This document shows, in pieces, positions 55,981 to 64,000 of a DNA stretch of 64,000 nt. Location of the stretch: the NCBI RefSeq assembly GCF_000725495.1, contig NZ_JNZD01000018.1:62001-126000 (forward strand). The letters run 5' to 3'. The notes beneath the pieces were generated by a model that worked only from the letters and a program-made list of their open reading frames with translations, was not told where the DNA came from and did not search any database. Source of the DNA: Streptomyces aureus (GTDB lineage Bacteria > Actinomycetota > Actinomycetes > Streptomycetales > Streptomycetaceae). Every line of letters begins with the position of its first letter. The first letter of the stretch is position 1. Position numbers and translations under genes: made by a program.

Positions 55981-57276
55981 TCAGAAGATGTCCGGGCACC
56001 ACGGTCGCCTGGACGTGCGCAGCAGGGCGTCGGCCAGCGCGGCGGCGCCCTCTCGCCGTTCCCGGACCCGGCCCAGCGCGGCCAGCCGCACCGCGGACTC
56101 GTCCCCGAGCCACAGCGTCGCCAGATCGGCGATGGACAGCGACAGGTCCGCTTCCTCGGTGACCCGCTCGCAGGTCGCCGTACCGTCCGGCGCGGCCCGG
56201 AGACGGTAGCGGCCGCCGTCCGGTCCGCTCTCGTCCGTCACGTCCAGCACGAGCGTCCCGACGGCCCCGTACGTACGCGCCTCCAGGGCCCGTACGACGT
56301 CCAGGATCCGCACCCAGAGCCAGTCCGACTGGCCGGTGATCCGGGCGGCGCGCGGGTCGGGCAGGAAGTGCGGCAGCAGATCGTCGGGGGCGCGCCGGCC
56401 GGTCTTGACCCGGGTGATCCAGTCGATCGAGCAGAGGTAGCCCCACAGGGCGCGCTCGGCCGCCGGCGTCACCGCGAGCAGCCACCTGACCTCCGCCGTG
56501 TTGTGGGGCTGGTTGGAGTCTCCCCAGTCGTCGTCGGCCGTGTAGGAGACGAGGCCCTCGACCTCGCCGGACGCCGAACGGTACGCGGCGTAGAACGGCT
56601 CCTTCCAGGGGCCGTGGCCGATGTTCAGCAGGCCGGTGTTGATCTGCCACCACCGCTCGTCGCGGTCGATCACGCCCGGCCGGCCGTGCCGGAGCCGTTC
56701 GTGCAGTTCGGGACCCGTCTTGCGCACGTCCTCGGCGTCCAGGAGGTCGATCCGCCCGCCGTCGTCCGGGCCGGCCCGGCGGGGGTCGAGTCCGGTGCGG
56801 GGTACCTCGATCGTCCACTCGGTGACGGTGGTGGCGGGGCCGAAGCCGTAGCGGCCGTAGATGGGGTACTCGGCGGCGATGAGTGTCGCGACGACGTCGC
56901 CGCGCTCCCTGGCCGCCGCGAGGTCGGCCTTCATCATGCGGGTCAGCAGGCCGCGACGGCGGTGCGTGGGCGAGACGGTCACCCCGGAGATCGCGTCGGC
57001 GGGCACGGCGGCCCCGCCGACCGCGGTGAGCTCCTGCGAGAACGACCGGAACGTCGCCACACAGCGGGAGCCGTCGAACGCGCCCCGGGTTCTCTCCGGG
57101 ACGACCACCGGCAGCCGGTTCTCGAGCTCCTCGTCGGAGACGACCGGCTGCTGCAGGAAACCCGTCTTCACGGCGCGCAGCCAGTCGGGGAACTCGGAGA
57201 GGGTGATCGGCCGTACGTCGATCGGATCGGCGGCGGCGACCGTGCCGGCCGCGTCGATGGCATCGTGCGGGGTCAT
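55981..57276 (-). CDS. Eis-like GNAT N-acetyltransferase
   Basis: 431 residues, the usual Eis length. An N-terminal GNAT domain has the acetyl-CoA loop [20 protein letters not shown] second degenerate GNAT domain and the SCP2-like C-terminal domain ([21 protein letters not shown]) follow. The C-terminus CPDIF supplies the carboxylate that acts as general base in Eis enzymes. Mycobacterial Eis acetylates aminoglycosides at several positions and also proteins; substrates here are unknown. Confidence 0.9.
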   Translation of the reverse strand: MTPHDAIDAAGTVAAADPIDVRPITLSEFPDWLRAVKTGFLQQPVVSDEELENRLPVVVPERTRGAFDGSRCVATFRSFSQELTAVGGAAVPADAISGVTVSPTHRRRGLLTRMMKADLAAARERGDVVATLIAAEYPIYGRYGFGPATTVTEWTIEVPRTGLDPRRAGPDDGGRIDLLDAEDVRKTGPELHERLRHGRPGVIDRDERWWQINTGLLNIGHGPWKEPFYAAYRSASGEVEGLVSYTADDDWGDSNQPHNTAEVRWLLAVTPAAERALWGYLCSIDWITRVKTGRRAPDDLLPHFLPDPRAARITGQSDWLWVRILDVVRALEARTYGAVGTLVLDVTDESGPDGGRYRLRAAPDGTATCERVTEEADLSLSIADLATLWLGDESAVRLAALGRVRERREGAAALADALLRTSRRPWCPDIF

Positions 57277-57663
57277 GGCCCCACGCTAGGCGGCCCCTGG
57301 CCGAGGTGTCGCCCCTATTTCCACCTGGGCCCGGGACGCGGTCGCCTCCGGCTCGCACCCCGGCAGCACCCTGGCCTAGCGGGGCCACCCGGCGCCACCC
57401 GACCGACCTGGCCTACCTGGCCTCACCCGGACCCGGACCGGCCACCGCGGTCGACCGGGGCTGGGCGCGCGGTTCCTCGCGTCCCTTGCCCGCGCCGCTC
57501 GCGCCTACGGCTTCGCCGCCGGGGTCCCGGGCCTGGAGGTCCCGTCCGGTTCGGCCCCGGCCCCGGCCCAGCCATGGACCTACCCGGGTCGGCCCGGTCC
57601 CGGCTGGTCCCGCCTGCGGCCGACCCCGGCGCCCGAACCGGCACCACCCAGCTGGTCAGCCGT
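57277..57663. other. Intergenic between acetyltransferase and asparaginase genes
   Basis: 387 bases, GC-rich, with CCTGGCCTA and ACCCGGACC repeats near 57370-57440. No gene supported. Confidence 0.5.
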
Positions 57664-58692
57664 TCAGAAAGCCGCTCGGATCTCTCCCACCTCTCGGCCG
57701 CCACCCAGCAGAGGGGCGCTGCCTATCCGGTCCAGGACCGGGGACTCCACGCCCAGCAGGGTCAGGCCGCGGGCCAGGACGGGGCCCAGGGCCCGGCCAC
57801 CGCCGTCGTCGATCTTGAACGCGAGCGCGCGGCCGTCGGGGAGCGCGACCGCCTGGACGGCCTCGGCGCCCATCTTCGACAGGGCGCCCGGGACCTCGCG
57901 CATCAGCCAGGTGTCGGGGCGCCGGGTGCCGGCGACGTACTCGGGGTGGGCGCGCATCGCGTCGGCCACGCGGCGCTCGGCGGTGCCCGGGGCCGCGAGG
58001 ACGAAGGAACGGAAGGCGCGGGCGAGACCCGTGAGGGTGATCGCCATCAGGGGCGCCCCGCAGCCGTCCGTGCCGACCGCCGCGACGGGCTCCCCCGCGG
58101 CCTCCTCCACCACGGTGTGGATCAGCTGCTGGAGCGGGTGCCCGGGGTCGAGGTAGGACTCGGTGGGCCAGCCGCGCTGCGCGCACACCGCCAGCATCGC
58201 CGCGTGCTTCCCGGAGCAGTTCATGGTGACCCGGTCGCGGACGGCACCGGAGGCGAGGTAGGTCTCGGCCTCGACGGGGTCCAGCGGGAGGTCCGGCGGG
58301 CACTGGAGCTGCCCGGCGTCCAGCCCGTGCTCGACGAGCATCTTCTGGACCAGGTCGCGGTGGAAGATCTCGCCGGAGTGGCTCGCGGCGGCGAGGGCGA
58401 GGCGCTCCCCGGCCAGGTCCAGACCGGCGCGCAGGACGCCCGCCGCCTGCATGGGCTTGTTCGACGAGCGCGGGAAGACCGGCGCCGCCGCATCGCCGAG
58501 GGCCAGCTCGACCGAGCCGTCCGCGGCCAGCACCACCAGGCTGCCGCGATGGTGGCCCTCGACGAATCCGGACCGTACGACCTCGGCGAGCACCGGGAGC
58601 ACCCCGGAGCCGGCCGGGACGCCGGAGACGGCCCCCGGAGCCGCCGCGTCGGGTATGGAGGAGCCTTCGGACGTGCGGGGAGCTGCGGACAT
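57664..58692 (-). CDS. Asparaginase II family protein
   Basis: 342 residues. It matches PF06089-type asparaginases: PVLAEVVRSGFVEGHHRGS, VFPRSSNKPMQAAGVLRAG, AASHSGEIFHRDLV, NCSGKHAAMLAVC and VGTDGCGAPLMAITLTG, with KIDDGGGRALGPVLA near the end. The conserved Ser, Lys and Thr/Cys residues fit a beta-lactamase-like hydrolase that converts L-asparagine to aspartate. About 30 N-terminal residues are a variable Ala/Gly/Pro extension. No signal peptide, so cytoplasmic. Confidence 0.9.
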   Translation of the reverse strand: MSAAPRTSEGSSIPDAAAPGAVSGVPAGSGVLPVLAEVVRSGFVEGHHRGSLVVLAADGSVELALGDAAAPVFPRSSNKPMQAAGVLRAGLDLAGERLALAAASHSGEIFHRDLVQKMLVEHGLDAGQLQCPPDLPLDPVEAETYLASGAVRDRVTMNCSGKHAAMLAVCAQRGWPTESYLDPGHPLQQLIHTVVEEAAGEPVAAVGTDGCGAPLMAITLTGLARAFRSFVLAAPGTAERRVADAMRAHPEYVAGTRRPDTWLMREVPGALSKMGAEAVQAVALPDGRALAFKIDDGGGRALGPVLARGLTLLGVESPVLDRIGSAPLLGGGREVGEIRAAF

Positions 58693-58823
58693 CGGCGGTG
58701 GCCTTCCGGAACGGGACCCGCTCGGAAGGCGGCGGCCGGGTCGTGCCCCCGCCTGCGCGGAGCGGAGCGCGCCTCGCTGGTGCCGGCGCGCCCCTCGCCC
58801 CCGGGATCGCCGGGGCCGCCACG

Positions 58824-59480
58824 TCAGATGAGCAGGTCGTCTACTTGTGCTTCCCCTTCACGGTACCTGCGGGCGATCTCGGCGCTGCAATCGTCCGCCG
58901 TGCGCTGGAGCTGCTGGCGCTGCCGGGAGACCTGCTGCTCGTAGCGGACGAGCCGCCCGAGCCCGGCGCGCAGCTCGTCGTCCGTCCGGGCGTTCAGGTC
59001 CGACAGCTCCACCTCGGCGAGCATGTCGGCCGCCAGCGCCCGGTACTCCTCGCCGTGCGGGGTGCCCACGGTCACATGGCGGGCCGAGGAGCGGTACCGG
59101 GCCGGCGCGTCCGTGAGGATCTCCGAGAGCCGCTCGACGACGGAGTGCCTGCCCCGGTCCACGGACGGGAGGTGCCCGGAGGCCGTGTGGGGCGCCCGGC
59201 GCTCCCCGCGGCGCGCGAGTTCCGCGCGCAGGATGTCGATGCGTCCCTGGAGCAGCCGGCGGACGTAGCTGAGGTCGGCCTCGTCCCGCTGGGCGTCCCG
59301 GCGCAGCGTCCGCAGTTCGGGCAGCCGCAGGACGGCGATGCCGGCCGGGACCGGATCCGCCGCCAGCGGGCCGCTGTCGGTGCGCTGCACCGGCGGCCGG
59401 GCCGTCATCGCGTCCGCCCGGACGCTCGCGCGGGTCAATGACACGGCCGCGGTCTGCTGCCCGGTCCTCGATGTGCTCAT
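58824..59480 (-). CDS. rsiG: Anti-sigma factor RsiG, c-di-GMP-dependent WhiG inhibitor
   Basis: 218 residues from ATG at 59480 (AGAGGTAC upstream). Two helical copies of the c-di-GMP motif E(X)3S(X)2R(X)3Q(X)3D are intact: EADLSYVRRLLQGRID and EQQVSRQRQQLQRTAD. In Streptomyces RsiG binds and holds sigma WhiG when loaded with c-di-GMP, blocking sporulation until the signal falls. The 45-residue N-terminal extension is variable. It is monocistronic and divergent from dtd. Confidence 0.95.
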   Translation of the reverse strand: MSTSRTGQQTAAVSLTRASVRADAMTARPPVQRTDSGPLAADPVPAGIAVLRLPELRTLRRDAQRDEADLSYVRRLLQGRIDILRAELARRGERRAPHTASGHLPSVDRGRHSVVERLSEILTDAPARYRSSARHVTVGTPHGEEYRALAADMLAEVELSDLNARTDDELRAGLGRLVRYEQQVSRQRQQLQRTADDCSAEIARRYREGEAQVDDLLI

Positions 59481-59674
59481 GTACCTCTACCGTCCCCTCG
59501 ACCGGCGCGGTCCGCCCAACGGCCGGACCGCAACACCCCGCATGGTGCCACCCCAGATGGCCGCTATGTGACCGAGTGACCCGATCGGCCCCAGATGGCG
59601 GGTTGGTTACCCCGGAAAATCACGCGAAGGGCCCGCACGGCGCGACGGAGCCATGACACGGCATCATGGTCGGC

Positions 59675-60100
59675 ATGCGTGCGGTGGTGCAGAGGGTGGA
59701 CGGCGCGAGCGTCGTCGTGGACGGCGAGACGGTCGGCGAGATCAGCGGTGAGGGCCTGTGCGTCCTCGTCGGGGTCACGCACGAGGACACCAAGGAGAAG
59801 GCGGCCCAGCTCGCCCGCAAACTCTGGTCCGTCCGGATGCTGGCCGACGAGCGGTCCTGCTCCGACATCGACGCGCCGCTGCTGGTCATCAGCCAGTTCA
59901 CGCTGTACGGCGACGCCCGCAAGGGACGCCGCCCCACCTGGAACGCGGCCGCCCCAGGCGATGTGGCCGAGCCCCTCGTCGATGAGGTCGTCGCCCAGCT
60001 CCGCGCTCTGGGCGCCACGGTGGCCACGGGCCGGTTCGGCGCCCAGATGCGGGTGTCCCTGACGAACGACGGCCCGTTCACCGTCCTCCTGGAGATATGA
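59675..60100 (+). CDS. dtd: D-aminoacyl-tRNA deacylase
   Basis: 141 residues from ATG at 59675, giving the standard MRAVVQRV start; an ATG at 59666 adds three residues. Catalytic [15 protein letters not shown] and the cross-subunit Gly-cisPro-like [11 protein letters not shown] motif are present. It hydrolyses D-amino acids and glycine from tRNA, protecting translation. Confidence 0.95.
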   Translation: MRAVVQRVDGASVVVDGETVGEISGEGLCVLVGVTHEDTKEKAAQLARKLWSVRMLADERSCSDIDAPLLVISQFTLYGDARKGRRPTWNAAAPGDVAEPLVDEVVAQLRALGATVATGRFGAQMRVSLTNDGPFTVLLEI

Positions 60101-60183
60101 CCCCGGAGGCGGTCGGCCCCACAGCCACCATCCCCCGGGAGAAGCGGGCCTTCTGGCCACCGTCCCCCCGGGAGCGGTGAGCC

Positions 60184-61149
60184 CTACGGCTCGACCACGA
60201 CCTCCTGCGCCGCCGCCGTGGAGTCCGCCATCAGCGGGGCGTCCACCGGCACGTTGCGCTTCACCAGGGCCAGGGCGATCGGGCCGAGTTCGTGGTGGCG
60301 TACGGAGGTGGTGATGAAGCCGATCTTGCGGCCGGCCGGGTCCTCGTCCGCGAGGCGCAGTTCGGTGCCGTGCGGGGGCAGCACGACCTCGCTGCCGTCG
60401 AGGTGGAGGAAGACCAGGCGGCGCGGGGGCTTGCCCAGGTTCTGGACGCGGGCCACCGTCTCCTGCCCGCGGTAGCAGCCCTTCTGGAGGTGGACCGCGG
60501 TACCGATCCAGCCCAGCTCGTGCGGGATCGTACGGTGGTCGGTCTCGAAGCCGAGGCGCGGCCGGTGCTGTTCGACGCGCAGGGCCTCGTGGGCGAGGAG
60601 TCCGGCCGGCGGTCCCGCCGTCTCGGCGAAGGACTCCAGGTCGGCGCGCGGCAGGAAGAGGTCACGGCCGTACGGCGTCTCGCGGACGACGACCCCCGCG
60701 GGGACCTCGGCGATCGAACCGGCCGGAAGCTCCACGACCGCGAAGTCGGCGGTGCGGTCGGCGACTTCGACCCGGTAGAAGAACTTCATGGACTCCAGGT
60801 AGGCGACCAGCGCGTCCTGGGTGTCGGGTTCCGTGTGCATCCACACCGTCGTGCCGTCGTCGACGAGGTAGAGCGCGTGCTCGATGTGGCCGTTGGCGGA
60901 GAGGATCAGCGCCTCGGTGGCACGGCCCGCCGGGAGGTCGGTGACGTGCTGGGTGAGCAGCAGGTGCAGCCAGGCCAGCCGGTCGTCGCCGGTGACGGTG
61001 ACGACACCGCGGTGCGAGAGGTCCACGAAGCCGACGCCGTCGGCGAGGGCGCGCTGCTCACGGAACAGGTCGCCGTAGTGGGCGGCGACGCCTTCGTCCA
61101 CGCCCTCGGCGGGAACGGCGCCGGGCAGGGACAGGAGGGGGCTCTTCAT
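60184..61149 (-). CDS. ygfZ: YgfZ/GcvT-family folate-binding protein
   Basis: 321 residues from ATG at 61149. The YgfZ signature KGCYRGQETVARVQN contains the essential Cys. The GcvT-like folate-binding fold includes VDLSHRGVVTVTGDDRLAWL and LSANGHIEHALYLVDD. YgfZ helps assemble or repair Fe-S clusters in specific enzymes using a folate. It lies downstream of nur on the same strand, 43 bases away, so it may be co-transcribed. Confidence 0.9.
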   Translation of the reverse strand: MKSPLLSLPGAVPAEGVDEGVAAHYGDLFREQRALADGVGFVDLSHRGVVTVTGDDRLAWLHLLLTQHVTDLPAGRATEALILSANGHIEHALYLVDDGTTVWMHTEPDTQDALVAYLESMKFFYRVEVADRTADFAVVELPAGSIAEVPAGVVVRETPYGRDLFLPRADLESFAETAGPPAGLLAHEALRVEQHRPRLGFETDHRTIPHELGWIGTAVHLQKGCYRGQETVARVQNLGKPPRRLVFLHLDGSEVVLPPHGTELRLADEDPAGRKIGFITTSVRHHELGPIALALVKRNVPVDAPLMADSTAAAQEVVVEP

Positions 61150-61192
61150 GGACATACACACTACGACCGAGTGGTCGCCGTTCTTATTCCGG

Positions 61193-61618
61193 TCACTGCT
61201 GCCGGGCCTGGCAGTCCTTGCACCGGCCGAAGATCGCGAAGTGCTTCATCTCCGTCTCGAAGCCGAAGGACTCCTGGAGCTTGGCGGTGAACTCGGCGGC
61301 GACGGAGACGTCGGCCTCGATGACGTTCGAGCAGTCGCGGCACACGAGGTGGAGGTGGTGGTGCCGGTCCGCCAGGTGGTAGGTCGGGGCACCGTGTCCC
61401 AGATGGGCGTGGCTGACGAGCCCGAGCTCCTCCAGGAGCTCCAGGGTCCGGTAGACCGTGGAAATGTTGACCCCCGACGCCGTCTTCCTCACTTCGCCGA
61501 GGATGTCGTCGGGGGTCGCGTGTTCCAGGGTGTCCACTGCTTCGAGGACAAGCTGGCGCTGAGGCGTCAGCCGGTAGCCGCGCTGCCTGAGGTCGCTCTT
61601 CCAGTCGGTGCTCACCAC
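61193..61618 (-). CDS. nur: Nickel-responsive Fur-family repressor Nur
   Basis: 141 residues. The sequence agrees with the S. coelicolor Nur of known structure from memory, including MVSTDWKSDLRQRGYRLTPQ. Its metal ligands are all in register: His33, His86, His88 and His90 for one site; His70, His72 and His126 for the nickel site. Two CXXC pairs (CRDC, CKDC) hold the structural zinc. Nur represses nickel uptake and sodF and indirectly induces sodN when nickel is present. Confidence 0.95.
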   Translation of the reverse strand: MVSTDWKSDLRQRGYRLTPQRQLVLEAVDTLEHATPDDILGEVRKTASGVNISTVYRTLELLEELGLVSHAHLGHGAPTYHLADRHHHLHLVCRDCSNVIEADVSVAAEFTAKLQESFGFETEMKHFAIFGRCKDCQARQQ

Positions 61619-61645
61619 ACTGGAAGTCTAGGACCATTCCCTTGC

Positions 61646-61675
61646 GTGCCGCCCTGAGGAACGGCAGGGCGGCAC
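61646..61675 (-). terminator. Terminator after the nitrobindin-like gene
   Basis: GTGCCGCCCTG pairs with CAGGGCGGCAC over an 8-base loop, just past the stop at 61695 and before nur. Confidence 0.75.
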
Positions 61676-61694
61676 GGGGGCACGCGGTGGAGTC

Positions 61695-62270
61695 CTACTT
61701 GAAGAAGGCGATGCCGTCGTCCGGCATGTCGTCGGGCAGGGCCTTGGCCCAGCGCTCGACGTCCTCCGGGGTGACGACCTTCTTCAGGTGCCCGGACATG
61801 TAGGGGCGCAGCTCGACCTCGGGGGTCTGCTTCTCGCCGACCCACATGAGGTCGCTGTTCACGTAGCCGTACAGGCGCTTGCCGCCGCTGTAGGGGCCGG
61901 AGGCGGCCGTACGGGCCACGGCGTCGGTGACCAGGTCGATCTGCGGCTTCTTGTCGGCGATCTCGCCGTACCAGATCTCGACGACGCCGTCGTCGCGGGT
62001 CATCACGACCTCGACCTTGCGGTCGGCGTCGACGCGCCAGAAGCCGGTCTCCGTCTCCAGCGGCCGGACTTTCTCGCCGTTCTCGTCGAGCACCCAGCTG
62101 TGCGAGCGGTACTCCAGGAAGTCCCGCCCGTCGTGCGTGAAGCTGACCTCCTGCCCGAAGTTGCACTTCTCGGAACCGGGGAAGTCGTGGACACCGACTC
62201 CGGCCCAGTCGCCGAGCAGGAAGACAAGGGGGACCAGGTCCTTGTGGAGGTCCGACGGGATCTCGATCAT
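61695..62270 (-). CDS. Nitrobindin-like heme-binding FABP-family protein
   Basis: 191 residues. The GxWxGxG signature is LLGDWAGVGVHDF. A beta-barrel pattern follows, with TETGFWRVDADRKVEVVMTR, VEIWYGEI and a late HLKKV near the position of the heme-ligand His. The bacterial group (DUF1794) resembles nitrobindin, which binds heme and detoxifies NO or peroxynitrite. It sits directly upstream of nur and downstream of a 32-residue membrane peptide gene, 25 bases away, probably in one transcript. Confidence 0.88.
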   Translation of the reverse strand: MIEIPSDLHKDLVPLVFLLGDWAGVGVHDFPGSEKCNFGQEVSFTHDGRDFLEYRSHSWVLDENGEKVRPLETETGFWRVDADRKVEVVMTRDDGVVEIWYGEIADKKPQIDLVTDAVARTAASGPYSGGKRLYGYVNSDLMWVGEKQTPEVELRPYMSGHLKKVVTPEDVERWAKALPDDMPDDGIAFFK

Positions 62271-62295
62271 GAGCTGAACAGTTCCTTGATGGGGG

Positions 62296-62394
62296 TCAGC
62301 GCTGGCCCTGGTACAGCTTCTTCACGGTCAGTGCCGCGAAGGCGAGCACGCCGACGCAGACCAGGACCAGCAGGGTTTCGAAGAAGATCTCCAC
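62296..62394 (-). CDS. 32-residue membrane peptide
   Basis: GTG at 62394 follows GAGGAG. The peptide is one helix: EIFFETLLVLVCVGVLAFAA, then LTVKKLYQGQR. The positive end suggests N-out, C-in insertion. It ends 25 bases before the nitrobindin-like gene. From memory similar short proteins stand in this position in other streptomycetes. Too short for most gene callers. Confidence 0.6.
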   Translation of the reverse strand: MEIFFETLLVLVCVGVLAFAALTVKKLYQGQR

Positions 62395-62463
62395 GGGGTG
62401 TGCTCCTCGGTGAGCGGAACGGGTCCCCGTCCGGGCTCGGCCGGAACTGGGGAGGTACACAAA

Positions 62464-62498
62464 GGCCGGGCCCCAGCTTACGCGGCTGGGACCCGGCC
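62464..62498 (-). terminator. Terminator after the 331-residue protein gene
   Basis: GGCCGGGCCCCAGC pairs with GCTGGGACCCGGCC (one mismatch) over a 7-base loop. Confidence 0.75.
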
Positions 62499-62533
62499 CT
62501 CTCTTCCAGGTGGCCCTTGCCGGGCCGGTCGTC

Positions 62534-63529
62534 TCAGCCGAGGAGCTGGCTCTGCAGCACGACGGTCTGCTGGAAGGGGATCTTCGCCGCACCGCCCTTG
62601 CGGGACTGCACGACCAGGGCGAGGGTGTCCCCGGCCACCAGGTACGCCTGCCTGACCTGCTCGGCGCCGTAGGGCTTGGCCTCCGTGTACGCGTAGCGCG
62701 GGATGTTGTCGACCTGGCTGGCCTCCGGGAATCCTCCGTCGCTGTGCACGTCGGCCGCCCCGCGCAGCGCGAACTGCGGGCTGTCCCAGTTCGTGAGCTC
62801 GTCCTGCTGGAGCGCGTCGACGATCGTGGCGGTGTCGAACCGGAGCAGATAGATCCGGGTGCGGGTGCCGTCCGGGGTGGTCCAGCCGCGGGCCGCGATG
62901 TGCCGCAGGGCGTAGTCCGTCAGCAGCCCGCCGAGGCGGTCGCGGTCGTCCTTCGAGGCGTACGCGTCGAGGAAGTCCGCCTTCGGCAGCCAGCCGTCCG
63001 TGCCGCGCAGGTCCTTGTCGGCCTTCGCGCCCTCGGGAACGGGCAGCAGCAGCTTGCGCAGATCGGCGTAGTGGACGCCGGCCTTGTTGGCCTCGGCGAA
63101 GGGGCGCGGGCTGCCCGAGGGCAACGGGGGCAGCTCGATCTCGGGGTAGTCCCACCGTCCGTCGGACGCGGTCGCCAGGCCCGGGACGTCGGTGCGCCGC
63201 ATCTGCGTGATGCCGTACGCGGCACCGGCGCCGACCGTCGCGAACGCCACGGTGGCCGCGGTCCAGCGCAGCACGGCACGAAGGACACGGCGGTCCTTCT
63301 TCACCCGGGGTGCCGCCGGAGGCGCCTCGGCCGGAATGTCGGGCACGGGTGCCGGCGCCTGCGCCGGAACGTCGGGGACCGGTGCCGGCGCCTGCGCACC
63401 GGCCGCCGTCCCGCCGGCCGCCTCCGGCCCGGTCCCTGGCGTCTCGTCCACGACCGTTTCCGGCCCGGTCCCGGGTGTGTCGTCCACGACCGCCTCCGGT
63501 GCTACCGGGTTGGCAAGGTTCTCGGTCAT
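62534..63529 (-). CDS. Single-pass membrane protein of unknown function
   Basis: 331 residues. Residues 1-75 are cytoplasmic and repetitive (two TPGTGPE units, two APAPVPD units). One helix at about 86-108 (VLRWTAATVAFATVGAGAAYGIT) follows. The external domain, about 220 residues, has regularly placed charged and aromatic residues (LRKLLLPVPEGAKAD, GWLPKADFLDAYASKDDR, YLLRFDTATIVDALQQDEL). No family is recognised. Its start overlaps the stop of the upstream gene by four bases (ATGA), so the pair is co-translated and probably interacts. Confidence 0.75.
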   Translation of the reverse strand: MTENLANPVAPEAVVDDTPGTGPETVVDETPGTGPEAAGGTAAGAQAPAPVPDVPAQAPAPVPDIPAEAPPAAPRVKKDRRVLRAVLRWTAATVAFATVGAGAAYGITQMRRTDVPGLATASDGRWDYPEIELPPLPSGSPRPFAEANKAGVHYADLRKLLLPVPEGAKADKDLRGTDGWLPKADFLDAYASKDDRDRLGGLLTDYALRHIAARGWTTPDGTRTRIYLLRFDTATIVDALQQDELTNWDSPQFALRGAADVHSDGGFPEASQVDNIPRYAYTEAKPYGAEQVRQAYLVAGDTLALVVQSRKGGAAKIPFQQTVVLQSQLLG

Positions 63530-64000
63530 ACGGCCTCCCCCGGGTCCGTGATCCGGTCGAGCTGGGCGGTCAGGAAGCGGGCGACGGTCGGGCCGTCGAG
63601 CGGCTTGATGCCGGAGACGGTGGCGGTCACCAGCACATCGCCCTCGTACGCGGAGCAGAACATCATGTCGAGCTTCTCGGCACTGTTCTTGGGCGGCAGG
63701 AAGCAGCCGGCGTTCTTGTGGCCGTCGATCTTCGGGCCCTTGCGGAAGATTCCGAGCGATGCGAGCAGCTCGTTCTGGGCCTTCGAGATGTTCCGCACGG
63801 TCCGCTGGTTCTCCATCTGGGACAGCGTGACGCGCGCGGTGAAGGCCTGCTTCTTGTAGACGGCGTAGGCATCCGCGCTCGCGTAACTGCGCATCACCAC
63901 ACCCTTGATGTGCTCTTCGTCGATCTCCTTCTCCAACCGCCGCCGCTGGGTGCGGGGCATGTCCCGGAGCGACTCCTTGCGCAGCGCGGTGGCCTGACGG
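63526..64000 (-). CDS. Unknown protein, 5' end beyond window
   Basis: Partial: 157 codons plus stop are visible and the frame stays open to the window edge (upstream codons read RQATALRKESLRD), so the ATG at 63960 may not be the true start. The visible part has VMRSYASADAYAVYKKQAFT, SQMENQRTVRNISKAQ and a Cys pair, AGCFLPPK and MFCSAYEGD. This reads like the companion extracellular domain of the coupled 331-residue protein; a membrane helix may lie further upstream. Family unknown. Confidence 0.65.
   Translation of the reverse strand, partial: RQATALRKESLRDMPRTQRRRLEKEIDEEHIKGVVMRSYASADAYAVYKKQAFTARVTLSQMENQRTVRNISKAQNELLASLGIFRKGPKIDGHKNAGCFLPPKNSAEKLDMMFCSAYEGDVLVTATVSGIKPLDGPTVARFLTAQLDRITDPGEAV

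Overview
The window is high-GC actinobacterial chromosome, almost certainly Streptomyces. Evidence: GC-rich third codon positions, many GTG starts, an AfsR/SARP regulator, MsiK, PhoR-PhoP-PhoU, MshA (mycothiol), RsiG with two c-di-GMP motifs, and a Nur-type Fur protein whose metal-ligand histidines sit at the Nur positions. From memory, the gene order follows the conserved core around S. coelicolor SCO4240 (msiK) down to SCO4180 (nur). Essentially all of it is core chromosome, apart from one roughly 4.1 kb island and several repeat patches.

Layout. 1-7.4 kb: 3' part of an AfsR-type regulator (minus), a membrane-anchored ChW-repeat protein, a secreted BP74-like protein, tRNA-Thr(TGT) and the sugar-importer ATPase msiK. 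7.5-15.2 kb: a sugar nucleotidyltransferase, a DoxX membrane protein, and a minus-strand series carD, ispD, ispF, cysS, rlmB joining transcription control, isoprenoid precursors and translation. 15.2-16.5 kb: a gene-free stretch with a degenerate GC-rich minisatellite. 16.5-21 kb: a lipoprotein, phoRP (minus) divergent from phoU across a PHO box, and a 50-aa cysteine-rich peptide. 21-28.5 kb: a giant HelD-like helicase with an extra C-terminal module, two HAD proteins, a cold-shock-domain gene coupled to an unknown gene, and small membrane proteins.

28.7-32.8 kb is an accessory island. It is bounded by gpmA and, 4.1 kb away, by a degenerate direct repeat of the gpmA 3' end plus its terminator. 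Inside are small membrane proteins, an orphan F-type ATP synthase b-subunit paralogue, a frameshifted regulator remnant and unusual inverted repeats. No integrase is seen. It looks like the scar of an element that used the gpmA 3' end as its attachment site.

32.8-50.3 kb: gpmA, an MFS exporter, a DUF2000/AraC divergent pair, YbjN, mshA (3' tail partly repeated downstream), a methyltransferase, an NlpC/P60 hydrolase, a response-regulator/PP2C phosphatase, an XRE-HbhA-DUF2516 set that parallels mycobacterial Rv0474-Rv0476, DIP1984, an LAXTG surface protein and a second, standard-size HelD. 50.5-55.8 kb: TetR, a kinase-like phosphotransferase, and two paralogous modules each made of a GntR-type regulator divergent from a two-helix membrane miniprotein, with matching operators; one regulator is coupled to a HAD hydrolase. 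56-64 kb: an Eis-like acetyltransferase, asparaginase II, rsiG, dtd, ygfZ, nur, a nitrobindin-like protein, a 32-aa membrane peptide and two overlapping genes of unknown function, the last cut by the window edge.

The best candidates for undescribed biology are the gpmA-end island, the duplicated GntR/miniprotein modules, the enlarged HelD protein and the cysteine-rich peptide beside phoU.
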